A DNA stretch of 64,000 nt from G965219965 sp965219965 (GCA_965219965.1 OZ244796.1:1054001-1118000), one strand, 5' to 3'. Positions 43,040-52,324 are shown, counted from the first letter of the stretch. A program made the numbers and translations. The notes: generated by a model from the letters alone, not told the origin.

Positions 43040-45043
43040 TTACTGACATGACAGACATTCTTCATAATTATTGGCGTCAAAATCATCCGTATCATCGGCT
43101 TCGGCGGCAATACCTTCTAATGTTTTAACTTGCAATTTGGCTGTTTCTTCCACGCCATTTTCTTTTTCTGCCCTTTGGATAGAAAGCGAACGGCAATAAT
43201 AAAGGCTTTTCACGCCCTTTTTCCATGCCTGATAATGCACTTGGTGCAGCTCGCGCTTATGCACATTGGCGGGCAGGAAAACATTGAGCGATTGGGCTTG
43301 GTCAATCATGGGCGCACGGTCGCCTGCCAAATCAACCAGCCAACGCTGGTCAATTTCAAAAGCGGTTTTGAACACGGCCTTTTCATCATCGGTAAGGAAA
43401 TCCAAATGCATCACCGAGCCGCCGCTTGTGACAATGCTGGACCATGTTTCATCATCATTGCGCCCTTTTTCGTCTAGCAATTTGGCCAAATGGCGGTTGC
43501 GGACATTAAACGAACCCGACAAAGTTTTATGCGTAAAACTATTAGCGGCAATCGGCTCAATGCCCGGACTCGCCCCGCCGCAAATAATAGAAATAGAGGC
43601 GGTGGGCGCAATGGCGGTTTTATTAGAAAAACGCTCATGCATTTGGCAATCTTCCGCATCGGGACACGCGCCGCGTTCGCTCGCAAGGCTTTTAGAGGCC
43701 GCATCCACTTGCTCTTTAATATGCGAGAAAATCCGCTTATTCCACACTTTCGCCATGACCGATTCCCACGGAATCATATTGGCTTGCAAAAAGGAATGGA
43801 AACCCATCACACCCAAGCCAACACTGCGCTCACGTATGGCGGAATAACGCGCTTTGGCCATGCTATCGGGCGCACGGTCAATGAAATCCTGCAAAACATT
43901 ATCCAAAAAGCGCATAATATCGGGAATGAATTGCTTATCATCTTGCCATTCGTCAAATTTCTCAATGTTGAGAGACGACAAACAACACACCGCTGTGCGT
44001 TGCGCGCCCAAATGGTCTTCGCCTGTGGGCAAGGTAATTTCGGCGCATAAATTAGAGGTTTTGACTTCCAAATTAAGCAGTTTTTGATGTTCGGGGCGGG
44101 CATTATTGACCGTATCTTTGAACACCATATAAGGCTCGCCCGTTTCCACCCGTGCGGTGAGCATGCGAATCCATAAATCGCGTGCCGACACTTCCGCCTG
44201 CACCGAGCCATCTTTGGGGCTACGCAAGGCCCAAGTTTCGTCATTTTCCACCGCCCGCATGAAGCGGTCAGAAATAAGCACCCCATGGTGCAAATTCAAC
44301 GCCTTGCGGTTGGGGTCGCCGCCTGTCGGGCGGCGCATTTCAATAAATTCTTCAATTTCAGGGTGGTCAACGGGCAAATAAACCGCCGCCGAGCCGCGCC
44401 GCAAAGAGCCTTGCGAAATGGCCAAAGTCAAGCTGTCCATCACGCGAATAAAAGGAATAATGCCAGAGGTTTTGCCATTGCGCCCGACCGCTTCGCCAAT
44501 AGAACGCAAATTGCCCCAATAAGAGCCAATGCCGCCGCCGCGTGAGGCGAGCCAAACATTTTCATTCCACAAATTGACAATATCGCCAAGGCTGTCATCA
44601 GCCTCATTGAGGAAACAAGAAATGGGCAAGCCGCGCTCGGTGCCGCCATTAGACAAAACCGGCGTGGCGGGCATAAACCACAGCCGCGAGCAATAATCAT
44701 ACAGCCTTTGGGCGTGAGCCTCATCATCGCCATAGCAAGAGGCGACACGGGCAAATAAATCTTGGAATTTTTCGCCGTCCAGCAAATAGCGGTCCAGCAA
44801 AGTGGCTTTACCAAATTCGGTAAGCAAATCATCGCGGCTTGGGTCAATCTTGACCTTTGGGCGGGCTTCAAATTGCACCACCTGATCGGCATTTTCAAAA
44901 TCCATGCGCGGTTCGGTCGCGTCGGGGTGACCCTGCGCGGTGCGTTTGGTGCGGATTTGCTGTCTGCCTGTTTCTAACATGTCTTGCACCTGACGCTGTG
45001 TTGCATCTATTTGCCCTGATTTACGATTTGAATTGTTAAACAT
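43040..45043 (-). CDS. nrdA: Ribonucleotide reductase class I, alpha subunit
   Basis: 667 residues. The redox Cys is in GLPISCFLN, the active-site set in SNLCAEITLP (Asn, Cys, Glu), its partner Cys in AVCCLSSLNI, and the barrel motif in APTASISIICGGASPGIEP. The C-terminal NYEECLSCQ carries the Cys pair that takes electrons from thioredoxin. The N-terminal ATP-cone is absent, so dATP control by that domain is not expected. It is preceded by a promoter with an NrdR-like site and a leader of about 250 bases. AGAGGG precedes the ATG. Confidence 0.95.
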   Translation of the reverse strand: MFNNSNRKSGQIDATQRQVQDMLETGRQQIRTKRTAQGHPDATEPRMDFENADQVVQFEARPKVKIDPSRDDLLTEFGKATLLDRYLLDGEKFQDLFARVASCYGDDEAHAQRLYDYCSRLWFMPATPVLSNGGTERGLPISCFLNEADDSLGDIVNLWNENVWLASRGGGIGSYWGNLRSIGEAVGRNGKTSGIIPFIRVMDSLTLAISQGSLRRGSAAVYLPVDHPEIEEFIEMRRPTGGDPNRKALNLHHGVLISDRFMRAVENDETWALRSPKDGSVQAEVSARDLWIRMLTARVETGEPYMVFKDTVNNARPEHQKLLNLEVKTSNLCAEITLPTGEDHLGAQRTAVCCLSSLNIEKFDEWQDDKQFIPDIMRFLDNVLQDFIDRAPDSMAKARYSAIRERSVGLGVMGFHSFLQANMIPWESVMAKVWNKRIFSHIKEQVDAASKSLASERGACPDAEDCQMHERFSNKTAIAPTASISIICGGASPGIEPIAANSFTHKTLSGSFNVRNRHLAKLLDEKGRNDDETWSSIVTSGGSVMHLDFLTDDEKAVFKTAFEIDQRWLVDLAGDRAPMIDQAQSLNVFLPANVHKRELHQVHYQAWKKGVKSLYYCRSLSIQRAEKENGVEETAKLQVKTLEGIAAEADDTDDFDANNYEECLSCQ

Positions 45044-45293
45044 CCTGCCCTCTGACTTATCACTTGTCCAAATGAAATTTCCCCTCTGCGCTTTTAGCGG
45101 TGGAAAATCCCTTAATAACTTCCATTCAAATGGGGCGCATAGGCTTCTATGCGGGGTGCGTTTTGGGGCGCATCATCTCTGTCGGTGCGGCACATCGCCC
45201 CACGACTTCCGACCGATTCGTCGGCAAGCGTCAGTAAGATAAAGACCCCAGTAGCGCGGTTCGGAGAAACCACGCCCCTTTGAACTACCACAT
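45044..45293 (-). other. Structured 5' leader of nrdAB
   Basis: The transcript region between the nrd promoter and the nrdA ATG folds into several hairpins: GCATAG/CTATGC (45137-45152), GGGGCG/CGCCCC (45165-45201), CCGAC/GTCGG (45209-45224) and a stem with GGTT/AACC near 45256-45275. No open reading frame with a Shine-Dalgarno is evident. I do not recognise a known riboswitch; it may be a cis-regulatory RNA or simply a G+C-rich leader. Confidence 0.4.
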
Positions 45294-45322
45294 ATAGTGT
45301 CTGAACCGCCCCAGCGCGTCAA
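45285..45322 (-). promoter_or_regulatory. nrdAB promoter with overlapping NrdR-like box
   Basis: On the minus strand TTGACG (45322-45317), a 17-base spacer and CACTAT (45299-45294). The -10 is covered by ACACTATATGTGGTAG (45300-45285), close to the NrdR consensus ACACTATATATAGTGT. A weaker half-like copy (AAACTATATACAAG) lies at 45339-45326, upstream of the -35. NrdR would repress when nucleotide pools are high. Confidence 0.6.
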
Positions 45323-45377
45323 CAGCTTGTATATAGTTTTTTACGCAAAAGGCGATTTTTTTTGCCCCGCCAAACGG

Positions 45378-45403
45378 AAAACTGCGGAAAACCGCGCAGT
45401 TTT
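45378..45403. other. Stem-loop AAAACTGCG/CGCAGTTTT
   Basis: Perfect 9-bp arms (45378-45386 and 45395-45403) with an 8-base loop, followed on the plus strand by T-rich sequence. It resembles a bidirectional terminator but no gene ends here, as it lies between the divergent nrdA promoter and msrB. It may insulate the two or be a regulator site. The rest of the 505-base gap holds the nrd leader and promoter. Confidence 0.4.
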
Positions 45404-45548
45404 TATTAAAATTTTCTGTGATATTTTTCCCCATATTACCAATTCGCCCCAATATGGCATTTATATGGGGGCATATATGCCCATCGCCGCCCCATTTATC
45501 CACAATAAGCCGTCACAAAATAGTCGCAAATCGGCTTAAAATGACCCC

Positions 45549-46112
45549 ATGAGAAAGCATAGGCAATTTACAGGGTGGTTTACTTTATTTTGGCTTGGCT
45601 TGGTGCTTTTGCCATCCATCGCTCCTGTCGCCATAGCGCAACAAACGCGCTGGCAAAATTTCGTCAAGCCCGATAAGCGCACGCTTAAAACCATGCTCAC
45701 CCCTTTACAATATGAAGTGACGCAAAAAGATGGCACGGAAAAGCCTTTTGACAATCCCTATTGGGATAATAAAGCGCATGGCATTTATGTTGATATTATT
45801 TCGGGTGAGCCATTATTTTCCTCGCTAGACAAATATAAAAGCGGCACGGGCTGGCCGTCTTTCACCCGCCCGCTTGTGTCGGCGCATATTGTTGAAAAGC
45901 CAGATTATTATTTGATTTTCCCGCGCACGGAAATTCGCTCTAAATATGGTGATAATCATATTGGCCATGTTTTTGATGATGGACCACCGCCGACGGGTTT
46001 GCGTTATTGCATGAATTCAGCCGCTTTGCGATTTATTGCCCTAGAAAATATGGAAGCGCAAGGCTATGGTGCTTATCTCGCTCCATTTAAGCAACGCGGC
46101 CTGATTAAATAA
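45549..46112 (+). CDS. msrB: Exported peptide-methionine (R)-S-oxide reductase
   Basis: 187 residues. A basic start and hydrophobic helix ending PVAIAQQ form a signal peptide. The SelR/MsrB core shows YEVTQKDGTEKPFDNPYWDN, GEPLFSSLDKYKSGTGWPSF, GHVFDDGPPPTGLRYCMNS; the Cys in RYCMNS is catalytic. The zinc Cys pairs of some MsrB proteins are absent. It reduces oxidised methionine in periplasmic proteins. No resolving Cys is obvious. It heads a run with a TSUP exporter, TIGR02186 and CcdA-like genes, which may supply electrons. Confidence 0.9.
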   Translation: MRKHRQFTGWFTLFWLGLVLLPSIAPVAIAQQTRWQNFVKPDKRTLKTMLTPLQYEVTQKDGTEKPFDNPYWDNKAHGIYVDIISGEPLFSSLDKYKSGTGWPSFTRPLVSAHIVEKPDYYLIFPRTEIRSKYGDNHIGHVFDDGPPPTGLRYCMNSAALRFIALENMEAQGYGAYLAPFKQRGLIK

Positions 46113-46222
46113 ACCACCCCGCCCGTTGCGCCCCACTATATGGCGGCGATATGCTAGTCAGTGCGCGGCAAATATGGTAGAAAAAACCAATTTCCGTTAA
46201 GCCAGTTGAGCGAGTGCTGTTC

Positions 46223-47146
46223 ATGCAAATTTATCTGCCCATTGCCGAAACCAGTGCCAGCATCATCATGTTGCTCGGCATGGGTGGGCTGGTTGGATTT
46301 TTATCAGGCATGTTTGGCGTGGGCGGCGGCTTTTTAATGACCCCTTTGCTGATTTTCTCAGGCATACCGCCTGCTGTCGCTGTGGCCACGGAAGCCAATC
46401 AAATCCTCGCCGCCTCTGTATCGGGCGGCCTTGCCCATTGGCAACGCCGTGCCGTGGATGTCAAAATGGGAACGGTGCTTTTTGGCGGCGGGCTGGCGGG
46501 GTCTTATGTCGGCGTGCAGCTTTTTGCTTTCTTACGCGCTTTGGGGCAAATTGATTTGGTGATTTCCATTTGCTATGTGCTGTTTTTGGGCATTATTGGT
46601 TTTTTAATGCTGGTGGAAAGCCTGCGGGCCATTCGTGCCGCCAGCATAGGCCAACCCGTGCCAGCCAAACGACCCGGACAACATAGCTGGTTGCATGGTT
46701 TGCCTTTGAAAATGCGTTTTAAGGCGTCTAATCTTTACACCAGTGTTATTCCGCCTGTGATGATTGGTTTTGTGGTGGGCATATTGGCCGCTATTATGGG
46801 CGTGGGCGGTGGCTTTATTATGGTGCCGGCCATGATTTATTTATTGCGTATGCCGACCAATGTTGTGGTTGGCACCTCTTTATTTCAAATTATTTTTGTG
46901 ATGGCGGCGGCCAGTATTTTGCACGCGGTTGAAAACCAAACCGTAGATATTGTGCTGGGCATTATCCTTCTCATTGGCGGCGTGGTCGGCGCACAAATTG
47001 GCGCACGGATTGGCCAGCGTTTGCGCGGCGAACAGCTACGCGCTTTGCTCGCGCTAATTGTGCTAGGCGTGGGTGTGAAAATTTTCATGGGGCTGGTCAC
47101 ACAGCCCGCCGAGCTTTATTCTTTCACCTTGCAGAGGGTGTATTGA
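46223..47146 (+). CDS. TSUP (TauE/SafE) family sulfite/sulfonate exporter-like protein
   Basis: 307 residues with two homologous halves, each opening with GFLSGMFGVGGGFLMTPLLI (about 24-43) or GILAAIMGVGGGFIMVPAMI (about 187-206), the TSUP hallmark. Eight or so TM helices. Members move sulfite, sulfoacetate or other small anions. ATG 46223 is preferred to a GTG three codons earlier. It ends in TGATG overlap with the TIGR02186 gene; that pair recurs in alphaproteobacteria. Confidence 0.85.
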   Translation: MQIYLPIAETSASIIMLLGMGGLVGFLSGMFGVGGGFLMTPLLIFSGIPPAVAVATEANQILAASVSGGLAHWQRRAVDVKMGTVLFGGGLAGSYVGVQLFAFLRALGQIDLVISICYVLFLGIIGFLMLVESLRAIRAASIGQPVPAKRPGQHSWLHGLPLKMRFKASNLYTSVIPPVMIGFVVGILAAIMGVGGGFIMVPAMIYLLRMPTNVVVGTSLFQIIFVMAAASILHAVENQTVDIVLGIILLIGGVVGAQIGARIGQRLRGEQLRALLALIVLGVGVKIFMGLVTQPAELYSFTLQRVY

Positions 47147-47910
47147 TGGCTATAAAAACAAAAATATCTGCTTTGCTCGCTCTGCTGTTTTTCGCCAGCC
47201 CCGCCTATGCCCAAAATGGCGATGCGTTGGTCACGGATTTGTCCACAAACCAAGTCGCCATTCAGGCCGATTTTACCGGCGAGACCATTTTGCTGTTCGG
47301 GGCGATTGATACCGATGCCGACAGCCCGCTTGATGTCGCCGTTGTCGTTAAAGGGCCGAACCAGCCGCTTACGGTGCGGCGCAAAAGCAAAATACTTGGC
47401 ATTTGGGTCAATGATGCGTCTTTGCCCATCTCTCATGTGCCAGCCTATTATGCGGTGGCCAGCACCCGCAATATGCGCCACATTGCCAGCGAAAACATAT
47501 TGCGCCGCTATGGGCTGAGCTTGCAACATTTGCCCGTGCGCTTGGCCGACCCAAGCCAAAAAGAGCAAAGCCCGCCCTTTATTAACGGGCTTATTCGCAA
47601 TAAACAAGCGCGTGATTTATACCAGCAAAGCGATAATGGCGTGCGCGTGATTAACAACCGCCTGTTCCGTGCCGAGCTGGCTTTGCCGTCTGGCGTGCCG
47701 GTGGGCAAATATGAAGCGCATATTTTTCTGCTCCGTGACGGGCAAGTGGTCAGCCGCCGCACCAATCGGCTGCATGTGGGCATACAAGGTTTTGAGCAAT
47801 ATCTTTATCGCTGGGCGCATGAGTTACCTTTGCTTTATGGCGTAACGGGCGTGTTAATTTCTATTTTCTGCGGTTGGGGCGCGGCGATATTATTCCGCCG
47901 TCGTGGATAA
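47146..47910 (+). CDS. TIGR02186 family membrane-anchored protein
   Basis: 254 residues. A signal-like helix ends SPAYAQNG; a beta-rich periplasmic domain follows (VAIQADFTGETILLFGAID, VVVKGPNQPLTVRRKSKILG, GIWVN), then a C-terminal TM helix (about 228-248) and a basic tail. This is the protein family found next to TauE/SafE genes and named TIGR02186; it may couple to the exporter. Role unknown. AGAGGG precedes the start, which overlaps the exporter stop. Its own stop shares TAATG with the next gene. Confidence 0.85.
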   Translation: MAIKTKISALLALLFFASPAYAQNGDALVTDLSTNQVAIQADFTGETILLFGAIDTDADSPLDVAVVVKGPNQPLTVRRKSKILGIWVNDASLPISHVPAYYAVASTRNMRHIASENILRRYGLSLQHLPVRLADPSQKEQSPPFINGLIRNKQARDLYQQSDNGVRVINNRLFRAELALPSGVPVGKYEAHIFLLRDGQVVSRRTNRLHVGIQGFEQYLYRWAHELPLLYGVTGVLISIFCGWGAAILFRRRG

Positions 47911-48680
47911 TGGCAGAAATAATAACAGACGGCTTTTTTCTTTCCCTTATCATTGCCGCGCTTGGCGGGGGTTTAAGTTTTTTATCGCCTTGCGTGTTGC
48001 CGCTTGTGCCAGCCTATCTTTGCTTTGCCGCCGGATTGGAATTTGACGCGCTCCATCAAGCCGACCGCCGCACCATAAACGGGCGCATTTTGCCTGCGGC
48101 TTTGAGTTTTGTCGGCGGCTTTTCGCTGGTTTTTATCAGTCTCGGCGCGGGCGCGGCGGCCATTCACCCATTGATTTTGACCCATAAAATCCTGCTTGGC
48201 CAAATTGCAGGGATTTTTATTATCCTGCTCGGCCTGCATGTCGCGGGGCTGTTGCGCTTTGGTTGGCTTAATAGGCAGTGGCGTTTTGCTTTGCCCCTAT
48301 CGCTGGCCACCAGCCGCAAAAGCACCCGCTTGCTCACTGGCTTTGGCTTGGGGCTGGCTTTTGCCTTTGGCTGGACGCCCTGCATTGGGCCGATATTGGC
48401 GACCATTCTCACCCTTGCCGCCAGCAGTGACAGCCTCGCACAAGGCACAATTTTACTCACCGCCTATGCGGCGGGTTTGGGCTTGCCCTTTATCCTCGCC
48501 GCTTTAGGCATGGGTTATTTTCTGCACAGCTTTGCGCGGCTTAAAAAATATATGCCCATCATAGAAAAAATCACGGGCGGGTTGATAATCCTCACGGGCG
48601 TTTTGATTTTTCTCGGCAGTTTGCAAAATATCGGCGGGGCTTTGCTAGACTGGTTTCCCATTCTTGGCCGTCTCGGCTAA
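47910..48680 (+). CDS. CcdA/DsbD-like thiol-disulfide membrane protein
   Basis: 256 residues, six or seven TM helices. GGLSFLSPCVLPLVPAYLCF (first redox Cys, about 20-39) and FAFGWTPCIGPILATILTLA (second Cys, about 155-174) are the paired Cys-Pro motifs of CcdA, which pass electrons from cytoplasmic thioredoxin to periplasmic proteins for cytochrome c maturation or repair. Here it sits in one operon with exported MsrB, so supplying reductant for methionine repair is a reasonable inference. It is coupled by TAATG to the TIGR02186 gene. Confidence 0.88.
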   Translation: MAEIITDGFFLSLIIAALGGGLSFLSPCVLPLVPAYLCFAAGLEFDALHQADRRTINGRILPAALSFVGGFSLVFISLGAGAAAIHPLILTHKILLGQIAGIFIILLGLHVAGLLRFGWLNRQWRFALPLSLATSRKSTRLLTGFGLGLAFAFGWTPCIGPILATILTLAASSDSLAQGTILLTAYAAGLGLPFILAALGMGYFLHSFARLKKYMPIIEKITGGLIILTGVLIFLGSLQNIGGALLDWFPILGRLG

Positions 48681-48685
48681 ACCCG

Positions 48686-49033
48686 CTAAAGAATATCCAA
48701 CACTTGCTCTGGCGGGCGACCCAAAGCGGCCTTATTGCCTTTAACCACAAGCGGACGCTCCATCAGTTTCGGGTGTTTGGCCAAAGCCGCCAGCAATTTC
48801 GCTTCGCTTTGCACATCTTTCAGCCCCAATTCCTTATATTCAGCTTCATTGCGGCGCATTAAATCCCGCGCCGATGCCATTTTTAATTTTTTCAACACCG
48901 TCTTTAACGCCGCCACGCCCAATGGCGCGTTCAGATATTCCACCACTTTAATTTTCTCGCCGCGCTTTTCCAGCAAAGCCAAAGTTTGGCGTGACTTACT
49001 GCAACGCGGATTGTGATAAATGGTCACCGTCAT
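48686..49033 (-). CDS. ArsC/Spx-family thioredoxin-fold protein (arsenate reductase-like)
   Basis: 115 residues from ATG 49033, which has AAGGAG 9 bases upstream. IYHNPRCSKSRQTLALLEKR holds the ArsC Cys (about residue 12); KASARDLMRRNEAEY-like sequence and LMERPLVVKGNKAALGRPPE are typical of glutaredoxin-type ArsC and YffB proteins. It may reduce arsenate or have another thiol role. As written, the pyrD frame runs into it without a stop, so the sequence predicts a fused chain; its own ribosome site suggests a separate gene. Confidence 0.8.
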   Translation of the reverse strand: MTVTIYHNPRCSKSRQTLALLEKRGEKIKVVEYLNAPLGVAALKTVLKKLKMASARDLMRRNEAEYKELGLKDVQSEAKLLAALAKHPKLMERPLVVKGNKAALGRPPEQVLDIL

Positions 49034-49052
49034 TTTTTTCGTCTCCTTTTTG

Positions 49053-50110
49053 TTAACTTTCTTTTTGCCAAGCGGCACGTCAACCCCGACTGCTTGATGC
49101 AGGCTGTCAAAACCATCGGCGCGTAACAGCTCGGCCAATTCGCGCTTGAGCCGCCCGACCAGCCCGACGCCGTGAAAAACAAGCGCGGAATAAAATTGAA
49201 TGAGACTCGCCCCCGCACGGATTTTTGCATAAGCCTCTTCGGCAGTGCTAACCCCGCCCACGCCGATAAGTGTCACCTTCCCGCCTGTCAGCCGCCGCAA
49301 CTGCGCCAGCACGGCGGTGGATTTTTCCATTAAAGGCCGCCCCGACAACCCGCCCTCTTCGCCTGAATAAATATGCCGCCGCACAGGGGTTTTATCAATG
49401 GTCGTATTAGAAACAATCAACCCGTCAATTTTGCTCGCCAAAGCGACATCGGCAATATCTTGCAATTCCTTTTCGCTTAAATCGGGCGCGATTTTCACCA
49501 GCACGGGCGTATCGGGCGCGGCTTTTTGAACCTTATCAATGAGTTTTTTCAGCGCGGCTTTGCTTTGCAAGTCCCGCAAATTGGGCGTATTGGGCGAAGA
49601 CACATTCAGCGTCAAATAACCCGCATGTTCGCCAAACACCCGCGCACCGGCTTCATAATCGGCCAGCCTATCCTTAGCATCTTTATTCGCACCGATATTG
49701 ACGCCAATAATGCCTTCGGGTGCGCGGCGCGACAGGCGCACCCGCACCGCTTCATGGCCTTGATTGTTAAAACCCAGCCGATTGATAACCGCTTCTTGTT
49801 CTACCAAACGAAACAGGCGCGGCTTGGGATTGCCGCTTTGCGGGCGCGGCGTCACGGTGCCAATTTCCACAAAACCAAAGCCGAGCCGCAAAAGCGCGTC
49901 TGGCACTTCGCCATTTTTATCAAAGCCCGCCGCCACGCCAAAAGGATTGGTGAAAATCTGCCCTAAGGCACGTGTCGCAAGAATATAATCATCGGGCTTT
50001 GGGCGCGGCAATATATGGCCGACCCATGATAAAACCCACACGCTTAAACCATGCGCCCATTCTGGCGGCAAGGCAAACAGCACGGGGCGAATGAAAGGAT
50101 AAAGGCGCAT
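49053..50110 (-). CDS. pyrD: Dihydroorotate dehydrogenase (quinone), class 2; reading frame runs on into the arsC-like gene
   Basis: About 350 residues. A short membrane-associating N-terminus (MRLYPFIRPVLFALPPEWAH) precedes the FMN barrel: NPFGVAAGFDKNGEVPDALL, VEIGTVTPRPQSGNPKPRLF, RLGFNNQGHE, NVSSPNTPNLRDLQ (catalytic Ser) and GVGGVSTAEEAYAKIRAGAS. It feeds electrons from dihydroorotate to quinone. In the given frame no stop occurs before 48686. In another frame the last codons read AAWQKES then TAA at 49055-49053, a plausible true end if one base is missing near GTGCCG. It follows lysS by 48 bases. Confidence 0.88.
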
Positions 50111-50158
50111 AAATTCTCTTTTAGGCTTTTCCCTGCCACAAGGCAAGCCCACAAGCTC

Positions 50159-51748
50159 TTAACCCAAGCCCTCATCGCTCAAGGCTTGTTCAATTAAGGC
50201 AAGGGTTTTGTCCAAACCATAAAGGGCGACAAAAGACCCAAAGCGTGGGCCTTGGCTTTGGCCGAGCAGAATTTCATAAAGGGCTTGAAACCAGTCGCGC
50301 AAATTATCGCCAAAATGCTTTTTGCCAATCGCATAAACCGCCGTTTGAATTGTTTCCCCATCTGCGCCCTCTGCTAATGCCCCCAAAGCCGCAACCAAAT
50401 CCGCCAATGCCGCCCGTTCCGCTTCACTCGGCGCACGATAGGCTTTAGTCGGGGCGACAAAATCGTGAAAATACGTCACCGCATAGCCTGCCAATGCGTC
50501 AAGCAAGGGCATGGTTTCAGCCGATGCCTCAGGCGCGTGGGCGCGGATAAAACCCCATAGCACATCTTTGCTATCAGCATTGCTCGCCGATACTAAATTT
50601 AACAAAAGCGCAAAGCTCACAGGCAACCCGCCCGCAGGTGGGGTGCCGCTATGAATATGCCACACCGGATTGTTTAACCTCTCCGCCGCGTCCATATCAG
50701 GATATTTGTCTAAAAAAGTTAAATACTCATCCACCGCTTTGGGAATGACATCAAAATGCAGCCGCTTGGCTTTGCGCGGATTTTGATACATATAAAGCGA
50801 CAGGCTTTCGGGCGTGGCATAGGTCAGCCATTCTTCAAAAGTCAGCCCATTGCCGCGTGATTTAGAAATTTTCTCGCCATTTTCATCTAAAAATAATTCA
50901 TAAGAAAACCCTTCTGGCGGGGTCGCGCCAATGGCTTTGCAAATGCGCGAAGACAGCGTGACGCTTTCAATTAAATCCTTGCCGGCCATTTCATAATCCA
51001 CACCCAAAGCCGCCCAACGCATAGCCCAATCGGCTTTCCATTGCAATTTGCACTGCCCGCCCGTCACCGCAATGGTTTGGGGTTTGCCCGTATCGGGGTG
51101 GGTATATTCAATTTCCCCTTTGGCAGCATCACGCGCTGTGATTGGCACCATCAACACTTTGCCGCTTTGCGGACAAATGGGCAGAAACGGGCTATAGCTT
51201 TTGCGCCTTTCTTCGCCCAATGTTGGCAAAATAATATCCATCACCGCGTCATAGTTTTGCAAAATTTTCAGCAAGGTTTTATCCATGCGCCCCGATTGAT
51301 AATAATCTGTCGCGCTGGCAAATTCATATTCAAAACCAAAGCGGTCAAGAAATTCTTTGAGCCGTGCATTATTATGCGCCCCGAAACTCTCATGCGTGCC
51401 AAACGGGTCGCGCACGCTGGTTAGTGGCTTGCCCAAATCCTCTGCCAGCATTTTTTCATTGGGAACATTATCGGGAATTTTCCGCAAGCCATCCATATCA
51501 TCAGAAAAGCAAATCAGCCGCGTTTGAATATCGGGTTTGAGCAAAGCAAAAGCACAGCGCACCATGCTGGTGCGGGCGACTTCGCCAAATGTGCCAATAT
51601 GCGGCAGCCCGCTAGGGCCATAACCCGTTTCAAACAGCACCGCTTTCTGCCCTGATTTTTCCACCCGCGCCGCTAATTTGCGCGCTTCTACAAATGGCCA
51701 CGCCTTGCTCTCTTCTGCCGCCTGATGCAAATTTGCCACCTTATCCAT
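50159..51748 (-). CDS. lysS: Lysine--tRNA ligase, class I (archaeal type)
   Basis: 529 residues. The HIGH-type motif is GPSGLPHIGTF (about 44-54) and the KMSKS-type motif KISKSRGNGLTFEEWL (about 293-308); ETGYGPSG and the long helical C-terminus fit class I LysRS. Most bacteria use class II LysRS, while many Alphaproteobacteria have this class I form. It charges tRNA-Lys. It is the first gene of a minus-strand set with pyrD and the arsC-like gene. Confidence 0.94.
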   Translation of the reverse strand: MDKVANLHQAAEESKAWPFVEARKLAARVEKSGQKAVLFETGYGPSGLPHIGTFGEVARTSMVRCAFALLKPDIQTRLICFSDDMDGLRKIPDNVPNEKMLAEDLGKPLTSVRDPFGTHESFGAHNNARLKEFLDRFGFEYEFASATDYYQSGRMDKTLLKILQNYDAVMDIILPTLGEERRKSYSPFLPICPQSGKVLMVPITARDAAKGEIEYTHPDTGKPQTIAVTGGQCKLQWKADWAMRWAALGVDYEMAGKDLIESVTLSSRICKAIGATPPEGFSYELFLDENGEKISKSRGNGLTFEEWLTYATPESLSLYMYQNPRKAKRLHFDVIPKAVDEYLTFLDKYPDMDAAERLNNPVWHIHSGTPPAGGLPVSFALLLNLVSASNADSKDVLWGFIRAHAPEASAETMPLLDALAGYAVTYFHDFVAPTKAYRAPSEAERAALADLVAALGALAEGADGETIQTAVYAIGKKHFGDNLRDWFQALYEILLGQSQGPRFGSFVALYGLDKTLALIEQALSDEGLG

Positions 51749-51874
51749 ACCGCCCCGCCTTTCTTACCCATTCTGGCCTTTCCTGCCCGTTCCTAGACTT
51801 GTCAAATCCTCATAACGCATTACTCTATAGCAGTTGGCCAAAATTGCCAGTCATCTTGTTGTAAAGGACGTTTT

Positions 51875-52324
51875 ATGCCGCCTGCTGAAAATAACAAAAC
51901 GCCGCTTTTAAGCCCGCAACAGGCTTTATTGCAAATTATGCTCACCGTTGCGGCGGTTGATGAGCCGCCCAAAGATGCTGAGCTAGAACATATTGAACGC
52001 CTCATTAACTCGCTACCGGTTTTTGCCAATTTGGAAAGAAGTGCCATTCCTATCGCGCTAGAACAATTTGCCACGCTGATGGAAAATAATGAAGGGCTGG
52101 AAACCATGTTGACTCTCGCAGCACGGGCTTTGCCTAAGAGCTTATATGAAACCGCTTATGCTTTGGCGGTGGAAATGACTGCGGCGGATATGCAAGTCCA
52201 ACCAGAAGAAATTCGGTTTTTAACTTTGCTACGCGATACATTGCAATTAGACAAACTTACCGTTGCCGCATTAGAGCGTGGCATAAGAGCGCGTTTTATG
52301 CGGACAACCAATACTGAAAAATAA
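51875..52324 (+). CDS. TerB-like tellurite-resistance family protein
   Basis: 149 residues, all-helical. LLSPQQALLQIMLTVAAVDE and the paired acidic helix ends (PPKDAELEHIERLI; MTAADMQVQPEEIRFLTLLR) match TerB/DjlA-N-like domains, which bind metal through such acidic turns. The EMTAADMQVQPEE turn is clear. Role is unknown outside ter operons; here it stands alone upstream of a glycosyltransferase gene. No strong Shine-Dalgarno; AAAGGACG lies 8 bases before the ATG. Confidence 0.75.
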   Translation: MPPAENNKTPLLSPQQALLQIMLTVAAVDEPPKDAELEHIERLINSLPVFANLERSAIPIALEQFATLMENNEGLETMLTLAARALPKSLYETAYALAVEMTAADMQVQPEEIRFLTLLRDTLQLDKLTVAALERGIRARFMRTTNTEK

